A stretch of 64,000 nt of DNA, taken from NCBI RefSeq assembly GCF_021134715.1, contig NC_060020.1, positions 2,604,001 through 2,668,000 on the forward strand, given 5' to 3'. This document shows, one piece after another, positions 63,301 through 64,000 of this stretch (position 1 is its first letter; every line of letters starts with the position of its first letter). This DNA comes from Daphnia pulex (lineage: Eukaryota > Arthropoda > Branchiopoda > Diplostraca > Daphniidae). The position numbers and the translations under genes are program-made. A model generated the notes under the pieces. It saw nothing but the letters and a program-made list of their open reading frames with translations, did not search any database and was not told the DNA's origin.

Positions 63301-64000
63301 AAAAAAGGGGAAATTTTCAGGCCGTGTTCTTATTTCGTTTTGTTCATTTTCTTTTTTCAAATTGTTGCGTGTCCTTATTTTCTACTTCAACTGTTTGTCG
63401 ATTGCAATTCCGAGGGGTTTCCATTCTACTCTTCTTCTTCTTCTTCTCCTTTTTCGCTCTTCTTCCGCCCTCGTTGTTTTCCTCCTTGACATTCCGGAGG
63501 CCTTATATCCTTTCATGGGCGTCTTCTTCCTCTTCAGGGAAGCTATTCAATATGTCTTGTGTTTGCCTCTACTCCGCCAACGTGACATTAGGTCAGGACC
63601 TTTTTCTTTTCCATTTGGGCTGGTTTTATTTTTTCTTTCTTTTCTCTCCTTTTTTTATTTGCCCGTTTCGCCGCTGGGATGACTGTTACGTCAATTGCGG
63701 CCGGGGTCACTTTGCTGATTGCCGATTGAAGGGAGGCGGGGAGAGAGAGGAGAGAAGCTGGGCCGGATGGGAAAACAAGAGCGCCGAGTCTAGAGGACAG
63801 GTAATCACACAGCAGGATGAAATGATGACGGGCTTTGTGCTGGCCCTGTGCGGCGACTGATTGTTTGCCGTTGCGCCCAGACGTTTGATGTCGCGGGCTC
63901 GGCGTCTGTCCGTCTCCTGCTCCCGGTCATTAAATGACTTATCTAAAAGAACAGCCAGAGGGGCATCAAGCCTTGTCCTCTATCTCCTGGCAGCTGGGAA
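48370..64000. other. 15.6-kb gene-poor stretch rich in purine/pyrimidine tracts
   Basis: No exon with recognisable protein sequence was found on either strand. The open frames are short, or long only because of polypyrimidine runs (for example 63270-63860). Short simple repeats are unusually dense: (CT)n near 49691, 53395-53410, 54999-55016, 55670 and 57450-57471; (GA)n near 55600; (GAA)n near 56710 and 57344-57363; and C/G homopolymers at 57060, 60156, 61207 and 62314. The first few hundred bases must include the promoter and 5' UTR of PDZD8. The rest may be a large intron or an upstream regulatory domain of a gene whose coding exons lie beyond the window. Confidence 0.5.
57450..57471 (+). 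repeat. (CT)n dinucleotide microsatellite
   Basis: Eleven near-perfect CT units, the longest of several in the 49-58 kb interval. A (GAA)n run lies 90 bp upstream at 57344-57363, so purine-rich and pyrimidine-rich strands switch locally. Confidence 0.85.

Noticed and set aside
63270..63860. 196-codon open frame on the plus strand
   Set aside because: It is driven by long T/C runs that encode Phe/Leu/Ser; there is no homology, and the apparent membrane spans are composition effects.
1..64000. tRNA genes and known microRNA hairpins
   Set aside because: A by-eye look for B-box-like motifs with pairing arms, and for well-known arthropod microRNA seeds, gave nothing convincing; a covariance-model scan would be decisive.

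Overview
This window is animal nuclear DNA. It is gene-sparse, with genes split by very short introns (often 60-170 bp), AATAAA polyadenylation signals, a TATA/TCAGT-type arthropod promoter and many microsatellites and homopolymer tracts. A D1-like dopamine receptor of arthropod type, a tyrosine/threonine-rich YYTT/APSYYT repeat family that I associate with Daphnia, and the tiny introns together suggest a branchiopod crustacean, most likely Daphnia. The genus is an inference.

Layout. 1-10.5 kb is mostly non-coding. It holds one copy of a spliced-looking dispersed repeat (4.8-6.1 kb) and a tiny candidate first exon at 7353. 10.5-15.6 kb on the + strand is a complete five-exon D1-like dopamine receptor gene (632 aa). 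17.3-18.6 kb is a second, diverged copy of the repeat in the same orientation, so the two copies bracket the receptor gene. 23.4-29.5 kb (+) is a cluster of three related small genes for proteins with a signal peptide and a single membrane span. They share intron phases, but the third member has no first exon of its own. 31.6-32.0 kb (+) is a possible two-exon gene for a small secreted protein. 34.0-36.6 kb (+) has a roughly 150-bp tandem repeat leading into a TATA promoter and two tandem, decayed copies of a YYTT-repeat protein gene. 40.3-43.2 kb (-) is a complete 13-exon SLC13 (INDY-type) sodium/carboxylate cotransporter of 600 aa. 44.1 kb holds a 123-bp hAT-type MITE with perfect 20-bp terminal inverted repeats and an 8-bp target duplication. 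44.5-48.4 kb (-) is a complete 15-exon PDZD8 gene (935 aa; membrane anchor, SMP, PDZ, C2-like, C1, C-terminal helices). 48.4-64 kb has no convincing coding exon and is dense in polypurine/polypyrimidine tracts.

Functionally the recognised genes are unrelated: aminergic signalling at the plasma membrane, di/tricarboxylate uptake, and ER contact-site lipid transfer. The most unusual part is the 23-29.5 kb family of small membrane proteins, in which the second and third members may share a signal-peptide exon. Exon boundaries were derived by eye from reading frame, splice dinucleotides and phase continuity; no transcript data were used.
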